From Fulvivirga lutimaris (lineage in GTDB: Bacteria > Bacteroidota > Bacteroidia > Cytophagales > Cyclobacteriaceae), in contig NZ_SMLV01000423.1 in the NCBI RefSeq assembly GCF_009711525.1, positions 1 to 32,579 of the forward strand: a DNA stretch of 32,579 nt, given 5' to 3'. Below the pieces are notes generated by a model. It was not told the DNA's origin and did not search any database. It was given only the letters and a program-made list of their open reading frames with translations. The translations under genes and the position numbers were made by a program. The first letter of the stretch is position 1; each line of letters starts with the position of its first letter. Below, one piece after another: positions 8,901-14,600 of this stretch.

Positions 8901-10182
8901 AAAGTCTTTAGGCTCGAATGATAAGTTGCTTTACTATGGTATTGGTAACGCCCAATTTATAAAAGGAGAATTTGAGGCTTCCATACCTAACCTCGAAAAG
9001 GCTATTCAGATGGATGCTGCTGATATGGAAACTTATTGGCATTTGGGAGACGCCAATTATAATATGGAGAAATATGCGGCTGCAGTTACTAACCTGCAAA
9101 AAGCAATAGAAATGGGTGCTTCAGGGGCAGAGGTTTATCATAACTTAGGTCATGCACTATATGAAGGCAATGATTTTGAAGCTTCTATTTCAGCACTTTC
9201 AAAGGCCATTAGCGCTAATGCCACTTATGGATCAGCATACTTCCACAGAGGAAATGCTAAGTTCAGACAAAAGAACTATCAGGCTGCAATAAAGGACTAT
9301 GACGAGGCCACAAAAAATGGAGTCAGCAACCCCATTGTGTTTAACAATAGAGGTAAAGCTTACCAATTATCTGATAACAATGAATCCGCCATCGCAGATT
9401 TTGGTAAGGCCATAGAAGCTGATGATACTTATGTTCGTGCCTATCAGAACCGAGGCGAGACCTACTATAATATGGAGCAATATGAGCTGGCAATTAAAGA
9501 TTTGTCAAAAGTTGAAAAATTAGTAGATGAGGATGATCCTGATGTAATTTATTTCCTTGCTGAATCTTACTATGGCATGGAAGAGTATTTACGTTCCATC
9601 TCTTATTATGATAAAACTATTGAAGGAGGTAAGAAAGATGGCATTGTTTACCAACATAGAGGAAGAGCATTAATTGCTGCTGAGAACTATGCTGATGCGC
9701 TTTCAGATATAGACAAAGCCATTGCTTCCGGTGTTAAAGAGTCGGCCATTTATGTGGACAGATCAAGAGCTAATTTGTATCTAGGTAATGATAGAGCTGC
9801 ATTGGGAGACCTGGATAAAGCAATTTCAGCTGATCCCAATAATCCAGATGCATACTACAATAGAGCATATTTAAAGGAATTGGCAGAGGATTGGGAAGGT
9901 GCCATTACCGATTATGATCATGTAATTAAACTTACTCCTGATGACGCAGAAGCTTATTATAGCCTGGCCAATGTTCGAGTTTCTCAGGAAAACATCGGGG
10001 GTGCTATGGAGCCTATCAATAAAGCTATTGAGTTAGATCCTAAAAATGCTTCTTATTACAAGGTGAAAGGCAACATTTTCTACCGTTTAGAAAACACCTC
10101 AGGAGCATGTGAGAATTGGAAGAAGTCAAAAGAGTTGGGCGATACTAAAGTGGATTACTTTATTAAGCAGTATTGTAATTAG
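5986..10182 (+). CDS. Giant exported tetratricopeptide-repeat protein
   Basis: Protein of 1398 residues. The first 22 residues (MMQYRYILSFLVLIFSTFSVYS) are a signal peptide; the remainder, from about residue 29 to the end, is an unbroken run of about 40 TPR units of 34 residues. Typical units read NNRGKAKF.LKNY..A..DYDKAL. The motif NNRG recurs at residues 168, 406, 644, 882 and 1120, exactly 238 residues (7 x 34) apart each time, showing a seven-TPR higher-order unit. A related unit near 1359 is one residue out of phase, and the protein ends in a GACENWKKSKELGD / YC tail common in Bacteroidetes TPR proteins. There is no enzymatic domain, membrane helix or sorting signal, so a periplasmic scaffold for protein assembly is the likely role (inference). 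ATGs occur at 5986 and 5989; either could be used. Confidence 0.93.
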   Translation: MMQYRYILSFLVLIFSTFSVYSQDADPLQETYEKANAKLEEGDYRNAILDYSQLINSKFTNDEVYIKRGIAHFKMKDYAKAQEDLDKAVKARQSSAELFGYLGMTKYELKDYQGAASDLEKGVSMGFKDAEGLYNLGNAKFRIESYQDAIKYYDQAEGAGFKEAALFNNRGKAKFTLKNYAPAVTDYDKALAADAKYDKALENRAEANFELKDWEKAAADYAALIKSGMVDAENYARQGIAEYNLKKQEEAIKSMESALQRGSKMEILKFYLGEAYFAKEDYKKAAQYYDQAMRGNVEEKSLPVQLSKSYYFSKNYSATETAVSDAINKGNNDTELYLYRGIARYELKNEDGALTDLKQAVDNGASDYNAFYYYGNLQFKKEEYHLAVSAYEMALAMQSDDPVIYNNRGKAQFFLEQYKEAVADFNKALELKPDYDKALENRAEAYYALKDWPNVKSDYEKLKAKGSSDAVVFERIGFAKYYGDDFEGAATDLKSALQRGAENPEINEVLGTALYKTNNYKEAFNYLLKAAEATAPSAALAEMTGIAAYETKNYGKAAEFITKAIDGGSANKELFTYRGISRANTGDEAGSLEDLKKAAASGTQVYEVYGLLGDMYYKADDFQNAITTYDKATAIKADDHVVFNNRGKAKMMLKNYAGAVEDFDKSLAIKGDYGRALLNRGTAKYEIKDFAGAIADLEKAKDSAGENRDVTKMLALAYYQTGNKEEAKSYLDKAIAANVNDSKVFLYSGYLAFEDKDFAKAATNLDKAEKAGESEADLFEKRGLSKFEQKDYAGSLVDLNKATGSGIDNGNAYAKIGIAHYELKNFPEAVENLNKAIAKGTADQVVYYNLGNAQFRTEDYSGSVKSYDQAIAKGANDELVYNNRGKAKMLLSQTKEAIADFDKSLQIKPDYQIALRNRGAAKYETADYAGAIGDLNKIVATGKAEKEEYLYLGVSKFKTEDYDGALADLNQAKSLGSNDKLLYYGIGNAQFIKGEFEASIPNLEKAIQMDAADMETYWHLGDANYNMEKYAAAVTNLQKAIEMGASGAEVYHNLGHALYEGNDFEASISALSKAISANATYGSAYFHRGNAKFRQKNYQAAIKDYDEATKNGVSNPIVFNNRGKAYQLSDNNESAIADFGKAIEADDTYVRAYQNRGETYYNMEQYELAIKDLSKVEKLVDEDDPDVIYFLAESYYGMEEYLRSISYYDKTIEGGKKDGIVYQHRGRALIAAENYADALSDIDKAIASGVKESAIYVDRSRANLYLGNDRAALGDLDKAISADPNNPDAYYNRAYLKELAEDWEGAITDYDHVIKLTPDDAEAYYSLANVRVSQENIGGAMEPINKAIELDPKNASYYKVKGNIFYRLENTSGACENWKKSKELGDTKVDYFIKQYCN

Positions 10183-10211
10183 AGGTGCTTCACATAAGTT
10201 TATGGATTATT

Positions 10212-10258
10212 GTTACCCGAAGCTTGTCGATTTTGTCATCCTGAGCTTGTCGAAGGAT
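10212..10258 (+). repeat. Left two-copy block of the CTTGTCGA repeat
   Basis: A degenerate half-copy (GTTACCCGAAGCTTGTCGA, 10212-10230) is joined by TTTT to a full copy (10235-10258: GTCATCCTGAGCTTGTCGAA then GGAT). Bases 10221-10258 are identical over 38 bases to 10656-10693 on the other side of the nuclease gene. Confidence 0.85.
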
Positions 10259-10300
10259 CAAAATCATTCAAACCAAATGCCCTTCGACAGGCTCAGGGTG
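10237..10300 (+). repeat. Long imperfect inverted repeat (hairpin) behind the TPR gene
   Basis: The left arm CATCCTGAGCTTGTCGAAGG (10237-10256) and right arm CCTTCGACAGGCTCAGGGTG (10281-10300) pair over 20 positions; the two non-Watson-Crick positions become G-U pairs in RNA. The loop is 24 bases. It is 54 bases past the TPR stop and could protect or end that transcript. There is no T-run, so it is not a classical terminator. Confidence 0.75.
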
Positions 10301-10328
10301 TCATTTGATTTGAATTAAGCATCAATTA

Positions 10329-10625
10329 ATGGCTATTCTTCAACCATATACTGTTTATATTTTGAAATGCTCTGACAATTCATATTATGTTGGAGTTACT
10401 AATGACATTGACAGAAGACTGAAGGAACATCAGGAAGGTTTAATCAAGGGCTATACTTCTTCAAGACGACCATTAGAGTTAGTTTTTACTGAACATTTTC
10501 AAGAAGTAAATCGAGCTATTGCTTTCGAAAAACAAATTAAGGGATGGCGAAGAGCAAAGAAAGAAGCGCTAATCAGTGGAAGTTGGCATTTGTTACCGGA
10601 GCTTTCAAAAGCATATAAAAAGTAA
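10329..10625 (+). CDS. GIY-YIG family nuclease (UPF0213-like), linked to palindromic repeats
   Basis: Single-domain GIY-YIG protein of 98 residues, typical for the small bacterial family. The first motif is TVYIL with Tyr10, the second YYVGVT with Tyr20 and Gly22. The RRLKEH segment supplies the conserved Arg29/Arg30 and His34, followed by YTSSRRP (42-48) and the metal-binding Glu67 in AIAFEKQIKGW. The active site therefore looks intact, and a metal-dependent DNA-cutting activity is plausible from the family. The ATG at 10329 follows the stop of the TPR gene by 146 bases that are mostly repeat. The same palindromic repeat lies on both sides, which suggests that the nuclease acts on, or spreads with, the repeat in the way RAYT transposases relate to REP sequences. 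The role in this cell is not known. Confidence 0.85.
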   Translation: MAILQPYTVYILKCSDNSYYVGVTNDIDRRLKEHQEGLIKGYTSSRRPLELVFTEHFQEVNRAIAFEKQIKGWRRAKKEALISGSWHLLPELSKAYKK

Positions 10626-10646
10626 TCGTCTTAGTATTCTCGAGCT

Positions 10647-10693
10647 ATCATCCTGAGCTTGTCGATTTTGTCATCCTGAGCTTGTCGAAGGAT
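10647..10693 (+). repeat. Right two-copy block of the CTTGTCGA repeat
   Basis: One copy (ATCATCCTGAGCTTGTCGA, about 10646-10664), then TTTT, then a full copy ending in AGGAT (10669-10693). It is in the same orientation and order as the left block at 10212-10258, with 38 identical bases. It begins 21 bases after the nuclease stop. The remaining bases to the next gene at 10811 hold no recognisable feature. Confidence 0.85.
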
Positions 10694-10810
10694 ACATTAT
10701 TGTACCCTTTCACCCAAAACCTTACATAAGTGTGAACATCAGCATTTTAGATTGACAAATGCACTTTCCTTTTTCGTTCAACCGGTATAGAGCACTGGAG
10801 GCAACTTAAA

Positions 10811-11293
10811 ATGAAAATCACATCTTTATTATTTTTTCTACTTATATCTGCCAGTGGAATAGCTCAGACCTTTACAAGCAAGGTGGTCAATATTATTGAT
10901 GGCAATACTTTTGAAATAATTGATGATTATGATGAAGTAACCAAATTCATGTTGAGTGAGGTGGACTGTCCAGAGCTTGGTCAGGAATTAAGTGAAGAGG
11001 CACGTGCATTTTCTGAAAAGCTGATTTTAAAGAAGAAAGTTGAGGTTACCGTTGAGGGCAAAGACATGTGGGGTAATAAGCTTGTTGTTATCAAGTTAAA
11101 AAATGGTGATTTACTTCATGAGAAATTAATAGAAGAAGGTCTTGCCTGGGCAAGCAGAAAAGCAGAACCAAAAGTTGCCGAACTTCAAGCCAAAGCTAAG
11201 GGCGATAAAAAAGGAATATGGGCGATGGTAGAACCTACTCCTCCCTGGATATACAGACGCCAACAAACTATGTCTCAGGCAAAGGGACGCTAG
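10811..11293 (+). CDS. Exported staphylococcal-nuclease-fold protein, catalytic residues replaced
   Basis: Protein of 160 residues with a signal peptide (about 1-18, MKITSLLFFLLISASGIA) and an SNase-like OB fold spanning about 22-138. The family landmarks are readable: IIDGNTFEI for IDGDT, FMLSEVDCPE for the RLxxVDTPE segment, DMWGNKL for the YGRGL segment, and LIEEGLAW. By alignment with staphylococcal nuclease, the calcium ligand Asp21 is Asn32 here, the catalytic Arg35 is Met47 and Arg87 is Asn89. Only the general base Glu43 (Glu55) and Asp40 (Asp52) remain. Thus it has the fold but probably not the phosphodiesterase activity. It may bind nucleic acid or another ligand in the periplasm. 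The start is the ATG giving a clean signal peptide. Confidence 0.82.
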   Translation: MKITSLLFFLLISASGIAQTFTSKVVNIIDGNTFEIIDDYDEVTKFMLSEVDCPELGQELSEEARAFSEKLILKKKVEVTVEGKDMWGNKLVVIKLKNGDLLHEKLIEEGLAWASRKAEPKVAELQAKAKGDKKGIWAMVEPTPPWIYRRQQTMSQAKGR

Positions 11294-11325
11294 GACATTA
11301 AAGTATCCAATTACAATAATTTGCC

Positions 11326-11333
11326 TATTTTCG
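11326..11333 (+). promoter_or_regulatory. Candidate -7 box (TATTTTCG)
   Basis: Differs by one base from TAnnTTTG, 12 bases before the start codon of the lysine-rich protein. The nine bases CTATTTTCG recur upstream of the membrane-protein gene at 25467. Weak evidence. Confidence 0.25.
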
Positions 11334-11345
11334 AGTTATACAACT

Positions 11346-11720
11346 ATGAAAAAGCAAGGCATCTTTCCATTCGTAATCATCTTTTTTTGTACTCTAACAG
11401 CATTCGGCCAGACTAAAAAGGAGAAAAAAGAAGACAATTCTTTTGCTCCTGTCCCGCAAGAACAGAGTGCTACACAAAAAAAGATAATGAAGAAAAAGGG
11501 CAAAAAGTCATCCCGAGCTGCCTTTAATAAACGCATGGACAAAAAGATCAAGGAGTTTGATCAACGCATGGAAGCCAATGCCAAAGAGAATAAAAAAATG
11601 AGACGGGAAATGGAGAAACCCCAGTATTCAGATCCTTCTTACTTTGGCCATAAGAAGAAGCCTAAAAAGCGAAAACAAGGGAAAAGAAAGCTTTGTAAAG
11701 AGTGTGGTATCTGGCACTAA
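11346..11720 (+). CDS. Small secreted lysine-rich protein with C-terminal CxxC motif
   Basis: Protein of 124 residues. Residues 1-21 (MKKQGIFPFVIIFFCTLTAFG) form a signal peptide. The mature part is extremely basic, with many KK and KKK runs and a probable helical middle (about 55-92, RMDKKIKEFDQRMEANAKEN). It ends in RKLCKECGIWH, giving Cys117, Cys120 and His124, which could bind a metal ion or form a disulfide. I do not recognise a function. The frame is supported by the signal peptide, the clear start and stop, and its position between same-strand genes (52 bases after the SNase-like gene, 33 bases before deoC). It might bind nucleic acid or acidic surface polymer, but that rests on charge alone. 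A minus-strand frame across the same bases is judged a shadow. Confidence 0.75.
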   Translation: MKKQGIFPFVIIFFCTLTAFGQTKKEKKEDNSFAPVPQEQSATQKKIMKKKGKKSSRAAFNKRMDKKIKEFDQRMEANAKENKKMRREMEKPQYSDPSYFGHKKKPKKRKQGKRKLCKECGIWH

Positions 11721-11753
11721 AAATTAAATCCGCATTTTTACTATATTGGTTTA

Positions 11754-12422
11754 ATGAAAAACCTGAATCGTTTCATTGAACATACTAATCTTAAACCTAC
11801 CATTACCAGAAAGGACGTTGATCTCTTGATCAAAGAGGCTAAAGAGCATCAATTTGTAGGTGTTTGCGTACCTCCTTTCTGGGTAAAAAGAGCTCAAAGA
11901 GAAATTGGCGATAGTGATGTTCAGCTTGTAACTGTTGTAGGCTTTCCAATTGGTTATAATATGACCGAGATTAAGATGGAAGAGATGAAACTAGCTATTC
12001 GTGATGGTGCAGATGAATTGGATTTGGTGATGAATGTTTCTGCTTTTAAAGATGGTATGCTCTGGCCAAAAATAGAATTTGCGAAGAGCAGCAAGCTATG
12101 TCATGAAGAAGGGAAAATTCTAAAAGTGATTATCGAAACAGCCTATTTGTCTGATGAAGAAATATTGATAGCATGTAAATTATGCAATGATGCAGGTGTT
12201 GATTTCGTAAAGACCTCTACTGGATTGGCTCCCGAAGGTGCTAAAATTGAACATATTAAATTGATGAGGGGTGTACTTCCTTCTAGTGTTGGCATTAAGG
12301 CTTCTGGAGGCATTAAAACTTATGAGCAGGCCATTGCCCTGATTAATGCTGGAGCTGATAGATTAGGGACTTCAAGTGGTGTTGAGATAATGAAGGAATC
12401 GCAAAAGCTATCCTATGACTAA
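11754..12422 (+). CDS. deoC: Deoxyribose-phosphate aldolase
   Basis: DeoC/class I aldolase of 222 residues, the short bacterial form. It cleaves 2-deoxy-D-ribose 5-phosphate to glyceraldehyde 3-phosphate and acetaldehyde, letting the cell use deoxynucleosides. The N-terminal HTNLKPT is at 10-16. The Schiff-base Lys153 lies in DFVKTSTG, the second catalytic lysine is Lys182 in IKASGG, and Asp90 in DELDLVMN matches the proton-relay Asp102 of the E. coli enzyme. The end GADRLGTSSG is the phosphate-binding loop. The stop overlaps the acylphosphatase gene by 8 bases, so the two are co-translated. No deoA, deoB or deoD is adjacent. Confidence 0.94.
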   Translation: MKNLNRFIEHTNLKPTITRKDVDLLIKEAKEHQFVGVCVPPFWVKRAQREIGDSDVQLVTVVGFPIGYNMTEIKMEEMKLAIRDGADELDLVMNVSAFKDGMLWPKIEFAKSSKLCHEEGKILKVIIETAYLSDEEILIACKLCNDAGVDFVKTSTGLAPEGAKIEHIKLMRGVLPSSVGIKASGGIKTYEQAIALINAGADRLGTSSGVEIMKESQKLSYD

Positions 12423-12690
12423 GCACTTCAATATCACTGTTTCAGGAAAAGTGCAGGGTGTTTTTTACCGTGCTTCAACAAAACATAAGGCTGAAGAATT
12501 GGGCATCACTGGCTTTGTTAGAAACATGTCCAATGGCTCAGTTTATATTGAAGCAGAGGGTCAAATGCCCCAACTCAGCGCTCTAATAGACTGGTGTAAA
12601 ATTGGACCAACTCACTCCAAAGTTGAAAATGTGCATTTTATACCAGGTGATGTTATGGATTTTAAAGGGTTTGAGATAAAACACTTTTAA
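12415..12690 (+). CDS. acyP: Acylphosphatase
   Basis: Small enzyme of 91 residues with the acylphosphatase signature GKVQGVFYRAST (11-22), whose Arg19 binds the phosphate, and GFVRNMSNGSV with the catalytic Asn37. It hydrolyses carboxyl-phosphate bonds such as those of acetyl phosphate or 1,3-bisphosphoglycerate in the cytoplasm. The ATG lies inside the end of deoC (8-base overlap), so the two form a coupled pair. The cellular role of bacterial acylphosphatases is poorly settled. The gene converges with the decarboxylase gene after a gap of only three bases, with no terminator between. Confidence 0.93.
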   Translation: MTKHFNITVSGKVQGVFYRASTKHKAEELGITGFVRNMSNGSVYIEAEGQMPQLSALIDWCKIGPTHSKVENVHFIPGDVMDFKGFEIKHF

Positions 12691-12693
12691 AAA

Positions 12694-13917
12694 CTACTGC
12701 GCATCAAAGTCATTAATAAACCTATCAATAAAGCCTTGAGTCACATGATCCATAATCACAATCTTATACCATTTGGCATTGTCGTGAGAGTCGGGTACCA
12801 GCATGTATTTTGAGGCCAGTTCAGGCGTCATGTACTTTCCTTTGATAGTGATAATGTTCATTTTTGGATTTCTGAAGTACTCAACGCCACGCTCATCGAG
12901 GTTGTCACACAACCTGCTTGTTTTTTGCATGAGTTGATTGATCTTGGTTTTCCATCCATCAGATCCATAGGTACGCATAATCATCCACACGGCTATGGCG
13001 TTAGCCCCGGATCTACTCCCTACTAATGTGTAATCCTTGCCTTTTACATAGTTGGCTTCTTCGGTAATGGCATGATGCATAAAACCTTTTCTGACTAAAT
13101 AAATACCCGTACCGTAAGGTGACTGTAGCATTTTGTGCCCATCAAGGCTGAAAGAAAATATTTTAGGGTTTTTAAAAGTGTAGTGATCATTGTCTGTAAC
13201 AAAAGGATAAATGTATCCTCCATAGGCACCATCCACGTGAATTCTATAGTCAATATTTAGCTCGTCAAGCCAACCGGAGATTTCTACTATATCATCAACA
13301 GAACCAAACATGGTGGTTGACATATTCATAACCACAATAAAATGCTTTACTCCATCTTTTTTAGCTTGCTCTATCTGGCTAAAGACACTCTCTTTTGTAA
13401 TCCTTCTGGTGTCCTCCTCAATACTGGTAACATATTTTTTAAGGCTCAAGAGCGAAGCCCCTTTGGGCATTGAATAGTGGGAGTCTTCAGAATATACAAG
13501 CCCAATTTCTTCGGCTTTAGCCTTATGCTCGTTTATAAAATAATTCTTAAGTACCCACATGCCCTGAATGTTAGCTTCTGTACCACCTGAAGCTACATAA
13601 CCATCAAACTCTTCATCACCACCTTCAAATATCTCCTGTGCACAAAGGGCAATCAGCTCTCTTTCAATTTTATGAGTCCCTTGAAAAGCAGGCTCAGAAG
13701 CCGTTAAAGTATGACAGCCAATATGGTTAGGGTTTGCGATTAATGTAGAAAGGAAAGGGGCATCCTTCAAAAAAGGAGCATCATTATAAAAAACCTGAGG
13801 ATCAAGATAAGAAGCCGGCAGTCCTAAAACTGGCTTCTCTCTATAATTAAGATTTTCGTCCAACGCACCGAAAATGATACGTTTCATTTCTGCATGTGAA
13901 TAGCTTTTCCAATACAT
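12694..13917 (-). CDS. PLP-dependent group II amino-acid decarboxylase, substrate unknown
   Basis: Fold-type I PLP enzyme of 407 residues, of the glutamate/histidine/aromatic-amino-acid decarboxylase group. Seen are the phosphate-site motif ASGGTEANIQG (109-119), the PLP-nitrogen-binding HVDGAYGG (227-234, Asp229) and the internal-aldimine SLDGHKML with Lys262. It would remove the alpha-carboxyl of an amino acid to form an amine. It is shorter than GadB-type enzymes (about 460) and closer in size to the histidine or MfnA-like tyrosine decarboxylases. The sequence does not decide the substrate. No amine antiporter or polyamine genes are near. It is the last gene of a minus-strand series, separated from the next gene by an inverted repeat. 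Confidence 0.87.
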   Translation of the reverse strand: MYWKSYSHAEMKRIIFGALDENLNYREKPVLGLPASYLDPQVFYNDAPFLKDAPFLSTLIANPNHIGCHTLTASEPAFQGTHKIERELIALCAQEIFEGGDEEFDGYVASGGTEANIQGMWVLKNYFINEHKAKAEEIGLVYSEDSHYSMPKGASLLSLKKYVTSIEEDTRRITKESVFSQIEQAKKDGVKHFIVVMNMSTTMFGSVDDIVEISGWLDELNIDYRIHVDGAYGGYIYPFVTDNDHYTFKNPKIFSFSLDGHKMLQSPYGTGIYLVRKGFMHHAITEEANYVKGKDYTLVGSRSGANAIAVWMIMRTYGSDGWKTKINQLMQKTSRLCDNLDERGVEYFRNPKMNIITIKGKYMTPELASKYMLVPDSHDNAKWYKIVIMDHVTQGFIDRFINDFDAQ

Positions 13918-13960
13918 AGCGCAATCGTTTTAGTTGCCGCGAATATAGGAAAGAGCATTT

Positions 13961-14041
13961 AAAAGCTACAAGCCGCAAGTAGTAAGATGTTAGAATAATT
14001 GTTACTAGTTTTTACCTAGTTGCTTGAAACATGTAGCTTTT
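13961..14041 (-). repeat. Inverted repeat between two minus-strand genes, possible terminator
   Basis: AAAAGCTACA (13961-13970) and TGTAGCTTTT (14032-14041) are perfect 10-base inverted repeats around a 61-base interior that itself contains partly matching CAAG/CTTG and CTAG stretches. The right arm touches the stop codon of the gene at 14041. Read on the minus strand the structure ends in TGTAGCTTTT, so it could end that transcript, but the long interior makes a simple terminator doubtful. Confidence 0.5.
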
Positions 14042-14541
14042 TACGCCATCTTCCTTACAATGCCTTTGTATTTGTAGATCTTAAGCTCGAAATGCTGATT
14101 GATGAAGGCCTTCATTCGATTTTCTGCCAGTTCAGACTTTCTGCCCTCAGGGTAGAAGACAGTCAATTCCAGAACAGCTCTAAGGAAGTTAGGCTTCAAA
14201 CAAAAATCTACCAACCATGACTTGAAAGTATCTTCCCAATCTTGACGGTATTTAGAGGAATGATCAGTGCCGTCAAATAAAAATTCTAATTGATTTTGGC
14301 CGTATTTAAATCTATAAACAGCCGCCAGATTTCTATAAAATTCTTCTAATCTACTGGTATAAACAGTCTCGTGTGATTTGATTGATTTTATAGTAGCATC
14401 TTCAATCCCCAGAGGATTGTAAATATCCAGATAAAAGCTCTTACTAAAATCAATAAGATGCAGGATTAGCTTCTCTTCAAGGTCGAGCTGCGCTTTTTCA
14501 AGGATATAATTTTTATCAAGGGGAAAATACTTCTGGATCAT
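14041..14541 (-). CDS. Protein of unknown function (166 residues)
   Basis: Soluble protein of 166 residues without signal peptide or membrane helix, rich in aromatic residues and charged helices. Visible stretches include YTSRLEEFYRNLAAVYRFKYG and DWEDTFKSWLVDFCLKPNF. I recognise no domain or catalytic motif. The reading frame is supported by a clear ATG at 14541, the absence of a credible competitor on the other strand, and codon use like its neighbours. It lies 59 bases after the SDR gene in the same direction and may be in its transcript. Confidence 0.7.
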   Translation of the reverse strand: MIQKYFPLDKNYILEKAQLDLEEKLILHLIDFSKSFYLDIYNPLGIEDATIKSIKSHETVYTSRLEEFYRNLAAVYRFKYGQNQLEFLFDGTDHSSKYRQDWEDTFKSWLVDFCLKPNFLRAVLELTVFYPEGRKSELAENRMKAFINQHFELKIYKYKGIVRKMA

Positions 14542-14600
14542 CCGAGATTAAAATGGTTGTGCTAATATAATCAATTAATGCTTTTAGGTGCTGAAGACTT

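Larger units (their letters stand above)
10206..10707 (+). mobile_element. Putative GIY-YIG nuclease module bounded by palindromic repeats
   Basis: About 500 bases. From left to right they hold a two-copy repeat block (10212-10258), an inverted copy (10281-10300), the GIY-YIG gene, and the same two-copy block in direct orientation (10647-10693). Immediately outside stand ATTATTGTTACCC (10206-10218) and ATTATTGTACCC (10696-10707), identical but for one inserted T, as expected of an aged target-site duplication. The left one partly overlaps a degenerate repeat copy, so chance or repeat homology remains possible. No known transposase is present. Calling it mobile is an inference from the symmetry. 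Confidence 0.4.

Noticed and set aside
7622-9099. Short frames on both strands inside the TPR gene (7622-7822, 8189-8383, 8908-9099)
   Set aside because: Shadows of the repetitive coding sequence without features of their own.
5986-10182. Tandem DNA satellite or assembly artefact in the TPR gene
   Set aside because: The copies are strongly diverged at the DNA level and keep one frame throughout; they are protein repeats.
10109-10318. Open frame of 69 codons crossing the TPR gene end and the repeat block
   Set aside because: It overlaps the TPR gene in another frame and consists of translated repeat DNA; no protein features.
10212-10693. CRISPR-like array
   Set aside because: Only two blocks, about 400 bases apart with a gene between them, palindromic units and no cas genes.
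11336-11551. Minus-strand frame of 71 codons opposite the lysine-rich gene
   Set aside because: Its Phe-rich translation is the complement of lysine codons; the plus-strand frame has a signal peptide and proper neighbours.
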